From positions 10,937,501 through 11,001,500 of the forward strand of contig JAULJL010000005.1 of NCBI GenBank assembly GCA_030761205.1: a stretch of DNA of 64,000 bases, read 5' to 3'. Both the position numbers and the translations under genes were made by a program. Each line of letters begins with the position of its first letter. The stretch's first letter is position 1. The notes beneath the pieces were generated by a model. The model ran no database searches and was not told where the DNA came from. It was given only the letters and a program-made list of their open reading frames with translations. Of this stretch, positions 22,891-35,160 are shown piece by piece. Origin of the DNA: Fremontodendron californicum. Its lineage: Eukaryota; Streptophyta; Magnoliopsida; Malvales; Malvaceae.

Positions 22891-24323
22891 TTTCAAAATC
22901 AAAATTTTAAGTTCAATTGAAAAATGGCGAAAGAATTTTGATAATCCGAGGTCTACATTGAAAGATATGGAGTTCGGAAGTTGGGATTTGGAGATTCAGT
23001 AGAAAGGAAACCCTAATCCGAGAAATTTGGGGAAAAGTGCTTAAACGATCAAACTGGTCGAAATTGAAGGTTCCAAATGAAAGATAAGCACTGACTACGG
23101 GTAATGGAGAAGTCACTTGCAAGAAAAACCGAAAAAAAGTCAATCCGGGAGAAAACCGAGAATTAGGGTTTTTAGTGGATTTCGGTGAAATCGGGAAGAA
23201 TCACAGAAATGGCCCGACTTGGTAAGACCAAAGCCCCCAATGGATGTGGAATGATTAAAAAGGATGGACCAAGGCTCAGATTGAAGAAAATCTGAAAATC
23301 GGACTTGTTTTGAGCAAAACCGGGTTTCGGAGGTTAAAGGGTAAAATTGGAAAAATTTGGGAAAAATAGCAAATGGACTCCGAAAATTATGGAAAATTTT
23401 TCAATCTCATTCTTAAATCATTTGAAAGAGATTGGAGAAAGAAAATCTTGATTCCGAGTTCGTTTGCAAAGTGGCCAAATCCCGGGCTTCTTATGCAGTA
23501 ATTCAAAAAGATAAATCCCGGAAAAATAGCAAATGGACTCCAAAAATTCTGAAATTTGGCAAATCTCATTTTTAAATTATTTGGAAGAGATTGGCGAAAG
23601 AAAATCTTGATTCCGAGTTCGTTTGCAAAATGGCCAAATCCCGGGCCTCCTATGCAGTAATTCAAGCCGATAAATCCCAAAAAAATACCAAATGAGCTCC
23701 AAAAATTATGAAAACTTCCAGATCACACTTTTTAATTATTTTGAAGAGATTGGTGAAGAAAAATCTTGATTTGGAGCTCGTTTAAAAAATGGTAAAATGT
23801 AGGGGCATAAAAGGGCATTTTTGGGAAGAAAAAATCCAAATAAATAGCAAACGGACTCGGATAATTTTGAAAACTTCCAGAACTCAATATTTTATTATTT
23901 TGGAAGTATTAAAAAAAGAAAAATTGAATTTGGAGTCTGTTTGATATTTATTTGCATCCGGGGGGCAAAATGGTCATTTCACCCAAGCAACCGAAAAGGG
24001 CTTTTTTGGCCCTTCAAAAAAATCAGAGTTGGGCTGGAAAAGAGAAGTGCTGGCATGCCCAAGCCCAAAGAAAGGAGGAAGCTTCTAATTTTTTTTTTTT
24101 AATCAAGTGGTTAAAAATCAAGAGTTAGTTAACCATTCTCTTTGATCAAGCCATGGTGATTAAACCACATAGATTAAGAAAGATGTCAACATTATTTTTG
24201 CATAGCTGTAATTTGAGAGGGCTGAGATGCTAATCTAAAGGTGGTAATTTCATGACTTTTCATCTTGAATTATTGGCCATTTGATGGAAATTAGGTTACA
24301 CAAAAATGACAACATCTTGGAGG

Positions 24324-24331
24324 CTATATAA
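24324..24331 (+). promoter_or_regulatory. Putative LTR TATA box (element 1)
   Basis: CTATATAA in a GC-richer context, 1.66 kb into the LTR, followed about 30 bp later by a plausible start region. This would make U3 about 1.7 kb and R-U5 about 3.1 kb. The copy in the 3' LTR lies at about 38221. Confidence 0.5.
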
Positions 24332-25639
24332 CCATGCATTAAGGCTAGCCCTAAGGGAAAGGAGGCAGATTTTGGTTTCTTCTTTTCCATTTTGGCTGAT
24401 TTCTCTTAGTTTTTCTTAGTTTTTATCTTCTTGGTTGAGAGCAAAAAAAGAAAAGTTTAGAAATAAAGGAAAGTTTGAAGAGAAAAGCTTGAAATATTAG
24501 CTTCTTGAGGTTGCTCTTGAGCACCAACTCTTGCACTTTCATTTTCTATTCTTGTTTTTTGCTATTTTAATCTCTACTTGGTGAGTTTTCATTTTAAAAT
24601 AATGTTTCTTGTTCTTCCTTCATTTCCTTTCTTAAGTATATTTTTTTACATTTTGTTTTTACAATAAACTCACCATGGCCAAATGGCCTACATTATTTAT
24701 TTTAAGTTGTTGTTTCAATTCATTTTACCATATTGTTTATGCTATTTTCTTTGTTTTTGATGTTTTAAGTGTTATGTTATTTCATGTTCTTAAGTTATAT
24801 TTAATTTGGTTGCTTTGTTTGTTGCCATTTATGTCTTAGATATCATGTTTTTGCATTTTTAATTTTCTGTTTTCATGTTGTTTAAATTTGAGCATGTTTT
24901 AGAGTTAGCATATTAAGTGTTTGTGAAAATGCTTGTGTGATTCTTTGCATGATTCTTGTTTTATATCTTAGTGAGCATGTTTTAGATTTGGTATATTAGG
25001 TGTTTGTGAAAATGCTTGTGTGATTTTTGTGTTATGACTTAGTTTTTCATGCTAGCATACCAAGTGTTTGTGAAAATGCCATGCTTGTTGGAGCTTGGGG
25101 CCATTTGGCTACTCCATGTGTTTTGCATTGTGTGTTGTATTTTTTGTCATGCTAGTTGTTAGGTTTTTGCATTTGCATGATATTTGGTTGGATTTTTGAA
25201 TTAAGCATGCCTTGTGTTTGTGAAAATGCCATGCATGTCTTAGGTCTAGGTTACATTAAATGCCATGCAAGTTCATGTTAGGTCTAGGCCATATTATTTA
25301 TGTCATGCATTTTCCTTACATTTAGGTTTAGATCCATGCATTTCATGCATTATGTTTGCTGCATTGTTTCATGCATTTCATGTTCATGCCACTTGAATAA
25401 TGACTTGAGCCAATTAATGGTTCAAAGTCATGCTCTCTTGAGCACACTTGTGGAAAATTAAGTTTGTCAAATTGATTATTCTACCTTTGTGATTTTTTTT
25501 ACTTTGCCAATTTTTATCTAACTTTCAAAAAGTCCTAGCTACTGCTTTCAAGTCATTTTATGAGTTTCAAATATTTTTATTTTTATTTTTAAATGATTTT
25601 ATCAAAGACAAAAAAAATGTGTTGGCAAAGCAGTTTTTT

Positions 25640-26276
25640 TTCCACCCAAAACTCGTACATCTCCGATTTTTCTGGGAATTCATCTTTGATCAGAAAATTA
25701 AGCCAATTTTTTCTCATGTAGTTTTATATGTCCTGAGTCTCCAGTATTTTTTTTAGAATTTTTGGAATTTTTAAAAATAGGGTAAAAAATCGTGGATTAA
25801 AACTGGACAGTGGAGTCAGGATTGAATTTAAAGAAAAACAAAGCAGTTTTTTCTCCTCCAAAAACTCGTACATCTCTGATTTTTCTGGGAATTCATCTTT
25901 GATCAAAAAATTAAGCCGATTTTTTCTCGTGTAGTTTTAAATGTCGTGAGTCTCCAGTATTTTTTTCAGAATTTTTGGAATTTTTTAAAATAGGGTAAAA
26001 AATCGTGGATTAAAACTGGACAGTGGAGTCAGAATTGAATTTAAAGAAAAACAAAGCAGTTTTTTCTCCTCCAAAAACTCGTACATCTCTGATTTTTCTG
26101 GGAATTCATCTTTGATTCAAAAATTAAGCCGATTTTTTTTCGTGTAGTTTTACATGTTTTGAGTTTCCAGTATTTTTTTTAGAATTTTTGGAATTTTTAA
26201 AAATAGGATAAAAATTCGTGGATTAAAACTGGACAGTGGAGTCAGAATTGAATTTAAAAAAAAAAAACAATTTTCT
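25640..26276 (+). repeat. 213-bp tandem repeat within the LTR, three copies
   Basis: The block 'actcgtacatctc...ggacagtggagtca' recurs at 25651, 25864 and 26077, a spacing of 213 bp each. The 3' LTR keeps the same three; the element 2 LTR has two. Confidence 0.9.
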
Positions 26277-27501
26277 GTTTTGGTTAATTTACTTAGAGTG
26301 GGCTGATTAGAAGGGTTAGCTACTGACTTAGGGTAATTTCTAAGCCTTTTCAAACTCTAAAAATGGTTTTTCAAGTCCCGGGTTAAGGGTAGTCAAGTCC
26401 GGATTTTTTAAACTTAGGAAATTAGAGTCATTTTAAAGAAATTAGCCCAGTTTTTATTTTTAATTCAAGCTTTTCAAAATTGTTTTCAAACAATCACAAA
26501 GTATTTTGGTTTTAGAATATTTAATTTGACATATTTTCCTAAGGTAGCCGGATATCTTTTTAGATATACGGATTTCCTTAATTAAAGGAAAAAAATACAT
26601 TTCATGCATTGCATTTTTATATTCATGCATTTTATATAATATGTGATTCTTGCTATAATAATTTCTATGATATTGTTGTTATTTTGATTTATATTTTTTG
26701 ATGTTACATGGTTTATTATATGGTTTCGAATATTTCATGATATCCTATGCTTTTATTTAGTTATCTTTATTTAGCATATACGTATTCATTTATTTTAAAT
26801 GTTTTCAAAAGATAATGGTTTTCAATAAAAATAAAGATATTCCCGAGTTAAAATAATTCATGAGTTCTCTACCGGGTTTGCTGGAGGGAATATCATCAAT
26901 TATCATTAATAAAGGAATATCTTTCTTTCAAAAAAGAGAATGATTCGGAAAGTTTTCCAAAACTAATAAAAATTTCTATATTTTGCCACGTTTGTTGGGG
27001 AATATAGGAAAATTTTGAATTTATAAATTCTGGATCATTTTCAATAAAAAAAATGAAATTATTTTTCTTTAAATTGGGAATTAACTTGAAATACTAAATT
27101 TAAAACCAACTTTTTACCGAGACTTGAGATAACACACGATTAATAAGGTACCGATTTATACGGGCGTTGTGGGGGTGCTAATCCTTCCCCACACGTAACC
27201 GACTCCCGAACCCGCTTCTTTGATTTCTCTGGTTTAAAACGCAGACTTGAAATTGGTTTTTAAAATGTTTTAATTAATTTTTAAAATATTTTATAAAACC
27301 GGTTTTAATAGGTGGCTGATCACACCTAGCTAAAAAAGATTGGTGGCGACTCCATGTCTTTTTTAAGGTCATTTTCAAAACCTTCATTTTTCTAGAGGAA
27401 TTAAGTCGACTTTTCCTCGATTTTTTTTAATGTCACGCCTAACGAATAATAAAGTCTTGCGATGAGACTCGTCGTTGTTATTTTTTTTAGGTTGCGACAG
27501 C

Positions 27502-27521
27502 TTGGCGACTCCACTGGGGAC
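27502..27521 (+). other. Primer binding site of element 1
   Basis: TTGGCGACTCCACTGGGGAC begins three bases after the LTR end. This TGGCGACTC...GGGGAC form is the one I know from Ogre/Tat elements, where it pairs with tRNA-Arg (family knowledge, not checked here). Element 2 has the identical site. Confidence 0.8.
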
Positions 27522-29057
27522 ATATTAGAGAGTCAGGCCTAGAATTAGTCGTGTGTTATCAAAGTCTCGGTTTTGTTGGTTTAATTGGTATTTGATTTTA
27601 ATTCCCACATTTTTTTAATAAGGAGAATTTTGAAAATAATAAATTGTTTTTAAATATGTTCATACTCATGTGCATGCATTTTATTTTTGTTCTCTAGTTA
27701 TTTAAGGTTGTATATTATAATTGCTTGTTGGTTAATGCGTTACACTATTCTTGAATGTTTTAATTGCTAGGGCATTTAGAATAAGGTTTGTAGAATAGGT
27801 GGTGAAAGGTTTATTATTCCTCCACACACACTACACGTGCATTTGCATAACATGAATCCTATACCCGGGTTCCGTCCTTTTAAGTGGGAGTAAAGTAACT
27901 ACGCCTTCGTGATTGATCCTCCGTATGGGCTAGTGAAACACTTTCGGAGTATAAAGTACCTAATGCCTTCGTGATGATCCTCCGCATGGGCATAGGAAAA
28001 TATACTCTAACGAATTGAACCCGCTTTTATCGGGGTGCCTTACTAGCCTTCACCGGCGACAGTGAGGAACAATTCGGAGCCTTAGAACCGATTCACCCTC
28101 ATATAGTGAACCTAGGCGAAGCCATGCCGGATTTCCGTTAGATATACCGAAAATAGGAACACATAGAGGGACAGTTCTAAACCTTTTGTTACCTATTTTA
28201 CACTCCGAATAAGTGTGGTAGATCGGGCAACGATGTACGTACATCGCCCGTAATAAATGTGATACTCCGCCTCGAAGACATCGTGATGCCTAAATAAGCA
28301 GATATTGCTGGGGCAGATGTTCATTAGCTGTTTTTTTATAAAAAAAAAAAAAAAAAATCTTTTTTCAAGCATTTTGCATGTTGCACATTTCATACATGTG
28401 TGAATAGAGCATGTACATTTTTGGTTGTGTTATTGATCTCATTCTTTGCAATAAACAGTTGGTAATTTCATTTGATGATTTCATAAAACCGGTAGTGTCA
28501 CATGAACATTTGCATATGGTACCATAGTGGGATCCACCCTGAAATTCTTTTGAAAATAATGTGATTGGTTTTTCATAAATAAAAAAAAACACAAAAAAAA
28601 AAAGCATGTTAAAAAAAAAATCATAAATTAGGAGGCAAATCTTGCATAATGAGATTTTTGAATAATCAAGATTTAGGTCCCACCAATTTCGTGTAATCAT
28701 TGGTTAATTTATTTGTGTCATTTTGACATCGTGTTACAGTCATAACATGCATGATTATTCATTGTAGAATACATTTGTGATATACATGGTCATTCTTTGT
28801 ACCTACCTTTGTATTAATTCATTTATTCTTAGCATGTATCATTTTGACATCATAGCATGCATGGTCATTCGTTGTAGGACACGTTTATGACATGCATAGT
28901 CATTATCTGTATATACCTGGCATTAAATTGCATCCATAGCATACATAGTCATCATAATTTCTCTGTATATGTTCATGCATTAATCATCAATTTATTCATG
29001 CACATAGGAATAGAGCGTGTACATTCATAATCTTAATCTCATGACATTTTCATTTGC
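27522..29057 (+). other. Leader of element 1
   Basis: Non-coding on the sense strand. It contains a repeated 'gccttcgtgat..gatcctccg' block (27902 and 27964), a conserved 16-bp palindrome (28231-28246) and many 'gcatgcatgg/catagtcatt' motifs. Short antisense frames (for example 28050-28244) are shadows, although one is also open in element 2. Confidence 0.7.
28231..28246. promoter_or_regulatory. Perfect 16-bp palindrome in retrotransposon leader
   Basis: CGATGTACGTACATCG sits inside outer arms cgggc/gcccg (28224-28228 and 28246-28250), about 710 bp past the primer site. It is unchanged in element 2 (62188-62203) although nearby bases differ. A role in genomic RNA dimerisation or packaging is possible by analogy with retroviral leaders. 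Confidence 0.55.
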
Positions 29058-30008
29058 ATGAAAGGGGTTCGAGATATGAGGAATGAATCGGAGGAAAGAT
29101 TGGGTGCTTTGGAACGCAATCAAGATGAATATGGACATGAAATCCGAGAGGTGAAGGAACAACTTGCCAAATTGCTGAAAATGGTTGAGGATATGGGTAA
29201 CAGTAAAGGTGAACTTTCTCAGGGCTTCGCATCATCTTCGGATCAACCAAAACCATTAGGTCCAGAACATACAATCCTTGCTGGATCCTGCACTTGTCAA
29301 TGCCACAAAGGTTGCAATCCTGATGAAATTGTGGACAAAATCATGAAAATAATTAAACCTGAAAGCCTGATACCAAAGACAGAAACCTCGAATCCAGTAC
29401 CATACCTGCAAACTGTTCTAGGTCCAAACCAGTATCCCCACCCTACTATGGTCCAATCGTCCATTGGGACGACCACTACGGGATTCCTGAATCCGACTCC
29501 ATCGTTACCAACTACCAGTTCATACTATTTCCCTCATCAATCACCTTATCCAGTACCTGAGATAGGAACCTCGAGCTATGTACAACCTCCAAAGGCCCCG
29601 TGTCCAAATCCATACCCTTACCATGCTGTTCCGCCACATCCCCATGTAAACACTCCGGTTAGAACCTTAGTGCTACCACCAAGTGCCCCAACTCCTAGGC
29701 CATGTGTGACTAAGAAACGATCCCAGAATAAGACCCAAATGCATTTTGATCCCATTCCAATCAGCTACCAAGAGCTCCTCCCTATACTGATCCAAAATCA
29801 CATGGTTGCCTGTGTCCCATTGAAACCCCTGTTACCACCATATCCAATGTGGTATAATCCAAATGAAAGATGTGATTATCACTGTGGAATTGTTGGCCAT
29901 AGCATCGAAGATTGTATAGCAGTCAAAAGGAAAGTGCAAGCTCTCATAGATGCCAAGTGGTTGGATCCAACGACACTGATTGATAAAGGACTGGGAAAAC
30001 GCCATTAG
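29058..30008 (+). CDS. gag-like ORF1 of element 1 (N-terminal coiled coil and C-terminal zinc-knuckle-like motif)
   Basis: 316 codons, intact. Residues 1-50 are charged and predicted coiled coil (EERLGALERNQDEYGHEI). A proline/tyrosine-rich middle follows. Near the C-terminus CDYHCGIVGHSIEDC has the CxxHxxxxGHxxxxC form also seen at the end of the main gag (CDYHLGVVGHSTEKC). The main gag's central capsid-like domain is missing. It therefore looks like a duplicated gag that lost its middle, and may act as an accessory gag or RNA-binding protein. Ogre/Tat elements are known for an extra ORF before gag, but I cannot confirm homology. Element 2 lacks it entirely. Confidence 0.7.
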   Translation: MKGVRDMRNESEERLGALERNQDEYGHEIREVKEQLAKLLKMVEDMGNSKGELSQGFASSSDQPKPLGPEHTILAGSCTCQCHKGCNPDEIVDKIMKIIKPESLIPKTETSNPVPYLQTVLGPNQYPHPTMVQSSIGTTTTGFLNPTPSLPTTSSYYFPHQSPYPVPEIGTSSYVQPPKAPCPNPYPYHAVPPHPHVNTPVRTLVLPPSAPTPRPCVTKKRSQNKTQMHFDPIPISYQELLPILIQNHMVACVPLKPLLPPYPMWYNPNERCDYHCGIVGHSIEDCIAVKRKVQALIDAKWLDPTTLIDKGLGKRH

Positions 30009-30839
30009 GATTGGGAGATTTACAGCATTGAAGTGGAAAGACTTCGGTCTTATATGATGTAATAGGATTTCACTTTTTCAGTAGCCGGCTCTTATAGCCT
30101 TAGGATGCTAGGAAGAATAAAGTGCTTGTAAAGACAGTTTTAACTACTGCTCAAATTTTGTAAAACATGGTTTATACCATTGTGAACATTGATATGGGAA
30201 TGAATTGAGTATGCTTCAAATTTATAAGATGTTGATGATTAAGTTCCTCCGATTCTTATTTCCTCCGTGATATCTTCCCCTTTGCATTTTGCATCCCATC
30301 AATTATTTGTCAGGTTGCATTCATAACAAACATAGTCAGCATAATTTCTTTGTATATGTTCATGCATTAATTTGCTTATTACATACATCATGTTAGCATT
30401 AGGTCGCATTCATGACACACATGGTTAGCATGATTTTCTTTGTACATACTCTATATCAATCATTCATTGTTTGCATGTATCATAATTGACACCGTGTTGC
30501 ATTCATAGGATATATGATCATTCATTGGGAAACATGCTAAAATGCACATGATCAGTCATTGCATATATCCATGTGTTGATTTGTTTATTCTTTGTTTGCA
30601 ACATGTTGGCATTGTGATTGCATTTATCACATATATGGTCAGCATGTTTCCATTGTACATATCCATACATCATATTGTTTAGGCTTCACATGCATGAAAT
30701 TGCATTCATGGCTCATTCATCATGACATACATTTGGGGGAAATAAAATAGAAGTTGGCTTGGCTTTAGGAGTCTTTGAAAGAATTTCCATTTCAAAATCA
30801 GAAGAAGTACTGAGTACACTTTTAATACAGGCCGGTGCT
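30009..30839 (+). other. Non-coding spacer between ORF1 and gag
   Basis: Repetitive 'catgattaca/cattcatgacacac' type sequence. 30312-30372 is an imperfect direct repeat of about 28935-28993, so ORF1 is bracketed by these repeats. Confidence 0.6.
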
Positions 30840-32255
30840 ATGGAGGATGAACAAATTGCCCGAATGGAAAAAATGGAAAGGGAACAGAGAGAATTGCGAG
30901 AACAGCTAGCAAAATCTCAAGCAGAATCTAAGGATTAGATGACTAAACTGATGGAGCTAATGTCTGCTGTAATGAAGGGAAAAGGATACACCGAAAACTT
31001 TGTCGCCGGAGAAGGGTTAGAGGTACAAAAGGGCCAAGATGAGGTAGCAATAAGTGATGCCCAGAACACTGTTAACCCCGTCAATGTCCTAAAATCAGAT
31101 GATCCGGCTGAACAGGCAAAGTTGAAAAGGGTTGCAGTAAATGAGGTTGAGTTGGCAGATTCCCAAGGGAAATATCAGTTGTTAGATGAAAGGCTCCGGG
31201 CAATAGAAAGAAAAGATGTATTCGGGAGTGTGGAGGCGAAAGAACGATGCTTGGTCCTCGATTTAGTCATTCCTCCTAAGTTCAAGATCCCTGACTTTGT
31301 GAAATATGACGGGACGACCGATCCATCAGCCCACATCACTATGTTCTGCCGAAAGATGACAAGTCAGATAGATAATGATAAGCTTTTGATTCACTGCTTT
31401 CAGGATAGCCTCAGCGGGTCCGCAATTAGGTGGTATAGTCAGTTGAGCAAGGATCAGATTCGCTCTTGGAATGATTTGGATGGGGCTTTTCTAAACCAGT
31501 ACAAGCATATGACCGACAAGACACTTGATCGTCTCACTTTGCAAAATATGGAGAAAAAAGCTACTGAGAGCTTCAAAGAATATGCACAACGGTGGATGAG
31601 CCTGGCTGCCCAAATACAACCGCCCTTGACACAAAAGGAAATCACTATCCTTTTTGTGAATACACTGCACGCCCCGTACTATGACAGACTTGTCGGCAAT
31701 GCTTCGTAGAATTTTGCGGACATGGTAATTTCAGGGGAGATGATTGAGAATGCTATCAAGAATGGGAAACTTGAAAGAGAAGGAACATCCAATACCGAGA
31801 GAAATAAGGCACCAAGAAAGAAAGAGGAAGATGTCCAAACTATGGAAGATTTCATCCCATATTCCCAATTTCCCTCATACCAATCATGTTACCCTACTGA
31901 GGTATCTCCAAGCCTTTATCCTTACCTACCTACCCAAACACCTAATCCTATACCAGCCCTTGCAACAAGGCCTACTTCTAGAAAACGACCGCGAGAAAAT
32001 CAAGAAAGAATTCCAATCCCCATCCCTGACTTACTGCCATTACTAATAAAGAATCAGTACCTTACCCCGGTACCTTTGAAAATAGCTCCGAATCCATCAG
32101 CAAGGAGTTATGACCCTGACAGCAAGTGTGATTATCACCTAGGGGTAGTTGGGCATTCAACTGAAAAATGCAGACAACTGAAGGAAATGATTGAAAGTTT
32201 TATCCGTGATGGTATTTTGACACCGGAGCTTATCGATCAATGGAAGGCCACTTAG
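30840..32255 (+). pseudogene. gag of element 1, interrupted by two in-frame stop codons
   Basis: One reading frame of 472 codons from the ATG at 30840. It opens with a coiled-coil start (EDEQIARMEKME), contains the retrotransposon gag domain (FKIPDFVKYDGTTDPSAH..., IRWYSQLSKDQI, ESFKEYAQRWMSLA) and ends with a CDYHLGVVGHSTEKC knuckle. TAG codons lie at 30936-30938 and 31707-31709; element 2 has sense codons at both places. The open pieces are 30939-31709 (256 aa) and 31722-32255 (177 aa). Capsid-forming gag would be needed in particle assembly; this copy probably relies on gag from another element. Stop readthrough cannot be excluded but two stops make it unlikely. Confidence 0.85.
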
Positions 32256-35160
32256 CCCTAAATCAATTTCTTTCAGGGTTTTAGGGGGAGAATTACTACC
32301 TTTGAAGGATGTCAATAGGAGCATTTTTGACGCATGTAGTTTTATACACTGTGATGATGAAAGCACTTGTCTCATGTTAACATCTACATGAATTAAATGA
32401 ATTTTAAATGCTTTGTGTTTGTTGTGTTTTAAATAAACGTGAATTTACAAAAACAAGCATTAAGGAAGTTTTAATAATGGATAGTCTCAAGAAGATTGAT
32501 GATCAGTGTTAGAAATGACCCAACACCATCCCCCTCTTTTTTGGGCTTCTCTATACCTAAACCTTGAATCAATAACACTTGAAAGACCTAATGCTTCAAG
32601 GAAAAATGAATGAAAAAAGAGAAGCATTGTCATTGCAAAATAAGCAAGGATGTAAATCCTAGTCTAGGCTATGAACAAAGGAACAAACTTTTTGAAATTT
32701 TTTGAATTCCTTGAAAATCAAACAAATGAGACATTCTTTCAAGAATCCAGATTTTGATAATTTGGTGTGTGTCAGGATTGTGCTAAAACCATTCATGACC
32801 TTTCCCAATGACCACAAAACACTAATTTCCCAGACATCACTTCATGATTGACACCTTGGGGCACAATGATTAAACTAGATTATCCCTTGTCCCAGAGAAA
32901 ACCTGTTTTTGGGTCATGTTTTCCTTGTCTCTTCAAAGAACTCAGATTGGAAACTCAGCATTTTCAAAACAGACCTAGACTTGCCATGTTCCTCGTTGAT
33001 ACAAATTCACATGGATAATCAAATTGGGGCATCATATGTGGAAATGATGGATACATAGTGAAGAAGGATGGGCTAATGCATGAATCATTGGGGGCATGCG
33101 ACGAAAAAAACAAAAAAAAAGGAAAAAAAAGAAAAAGAAATATCATGATATCATGCATATGAGAATTCGGATGATTCCAAAGTGCAAAATGAAATTCTGA
33201 ATATCTATTTCCCCTGAGGATTGCTTTTCAATGAGAATATTTGGGCTTGATATGATGAATGGCCATCTTTCATATCCATTTCACAAGAAAAAAATTATTA
33301 TCCATAGTCACCCCTTTTGAGCCAAAAGAATTCTTAATTCTTTGAACCCTGATCAAGGATTACCCTCTACACTGGGGGGCAAATGCGAGGAAAGATCTTT
33401 TCAAAGATCATTGAGAAATGAGTGACAGCTCAGGGACAGACACAAAGCAAATGGAGCCTCGAATAAATACGGGCGCACTCTGTCAAAGAAAAAAAGAAGA
33501 GGAAAAGATGACGAAATGAAAGCCAAGAAAAACAAACAAAAAACACAATAAAAAAATGTGTGTGAAAGACATGGCAAATTGAAAGCCAAAAGCAAGGAAG
33601 AAAAAGAGCAAAATCAAAAAGAAAGAAATGTCCAAGAAGAGACACATGCTTCAAAGAAAATCCTCTTCAAGAAAGGATCCTTGATCTGATTACCCTCAAA
33701 CACATATTTTGGGCCTATTTATCCTTTCTTTCTGAATCCTGAGCCATGGCCTACATTACGTGCTTTAAAAGTCCATTTTGATCAAGCATGAATGTTTAAT
33801 TTGAAGGGTTTTCCTCAGATTTTATCCCATCTTATCAAATTCTCATTTCACTAAGGAAGAATTTAGAATTCTCAAGTGCATGGTAAAAAAAAAAGAGAAA
33901 AATTGAAAAGAATGGGACTCTAGGGCGAAAACCCAAAAAAACGGGCGGTCTAGAGTAGAATAGGAATTTTCGATGCCATCGATGATAGTGCCGATACCCC
34001 AAAAGAAAAGATCTTATTAAAGGAGTGGTCATCGAGGAACATCTAGGAATTCCTGAACCCCCCAAATTGTCAGCTCTCATTCGGAGGATTGTCTTCAAAA
34101 ACTGAAACTTTGTTCCCAAGATTAAACTTTCCGGTTTAAACATCCCAGCCAATCTTGATGCTTGACAAAATGCCTTGATATGGAAACTAAAAGAATGTTG
34201 AATTTGTTTGGTTCTCAATGAATTCATGATTTATAAAACCTGTTCCATTTGTGAGCCTAGAAGGGATATACATTTTTGTCATGAAGTTTTCCTGGAAAAG
34301 CCAGAATCTTGTTATACCAAGCCTTGCCAATCCAGTTGAAAAAACCCAGATTGATACTTAGAGAAATTTCTAACAATGATCATCAGTCTTCAAAAGATTT
34401 GTACATCACACATTGTGGGGTTAATATTTTTTGTTCAGAAGTTTTCAAAATGCGAAAACAAATAAAAAGATTTTTTTGAAATACCCACTTTGATGTTGGC
34501 ATGAGACAAGGATTTTTCTAACTCAAAGGTGTAGAACTGCCAGGATAGGTCTTGACTTCCAGATATGAGAAGAAGAAATAGAACCCGGTTCAGATCTCTG
34601 TTGATGAAAGTTTGAAAAACTGTTGGGGCAAAGAGAATAGCCAAAATGAATTGAAGATATACTCTGATTTGAAGAGGAAAAATGAATTTGAAAGGCTAAG
34701 CCAAAGTCTAGAAAAACAGCCGGGGGCACTTGCATCACTCATGAGCACTCATCTCTTTATCGAGCTTTTGCATCTGCACAGTGTCGGCAAGCATTTGCAT
34801 CATTCATGGGTATTTGCATTGGCATTATTCCATAAGCATCTGTATTTTACCTTTACATTTACATTCTTCATGGAATTCGTATTTGTGTCATCTCAAGCAA
34901 TTGCATCATTTCTAGAATCATTGCATTTTCATTACTGTGTGGTAATTGTAGTTACACCATTCATAAACCAGTTACATGAACACAATTAGTAGGGGCATCT
35001 GCATCATGAAACATGGGCATCAATCCAAGTCATTTACATTTGCATTAAAGACATTTGCACCAGTTTAAGTCATTTCGTGTCTTATTCAACACCTGCATCT
35101 GCATCAAAAAGCATTCGCATCTTCTCAAAATCGTTAGGGTAATTTTCAACAATTCTTCAA
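32256..35160 (+). other. Non-coding internal region of element 1
   Basis: About 2.9 kb where pol would be expected. No reverse transcriptase, integrase or protease motifs occur in any frame. The sequence matches element 2 (about 47930-50400) in reverse orientation. The 34612-34989 frame ends in His/Phe-rich simple repeats and is not convincing. Confidence 0.75.

Larger units (their letters stand above)
22669..27499 (+). repeat. 5' LTR of element 1
   Basis: 4,831 bp, TGTAGACACC...GTTGCGACA. It holds a W-box cluster near its start, a TATA box at 24324, and three copies of a 213-bp tandem unit (about 25640-26276). Short open frames inside recur in the other LTRs and are not genes. Confidence 0.95.

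Noticed and set aside
22913..23680. 76- and 97-codon frames repeated at 36812-37579 and, altered, 44557-45308
   Set aside because: They lie inside LTRs, antisense to the element promoter, and recur only because the LTR is repeated.
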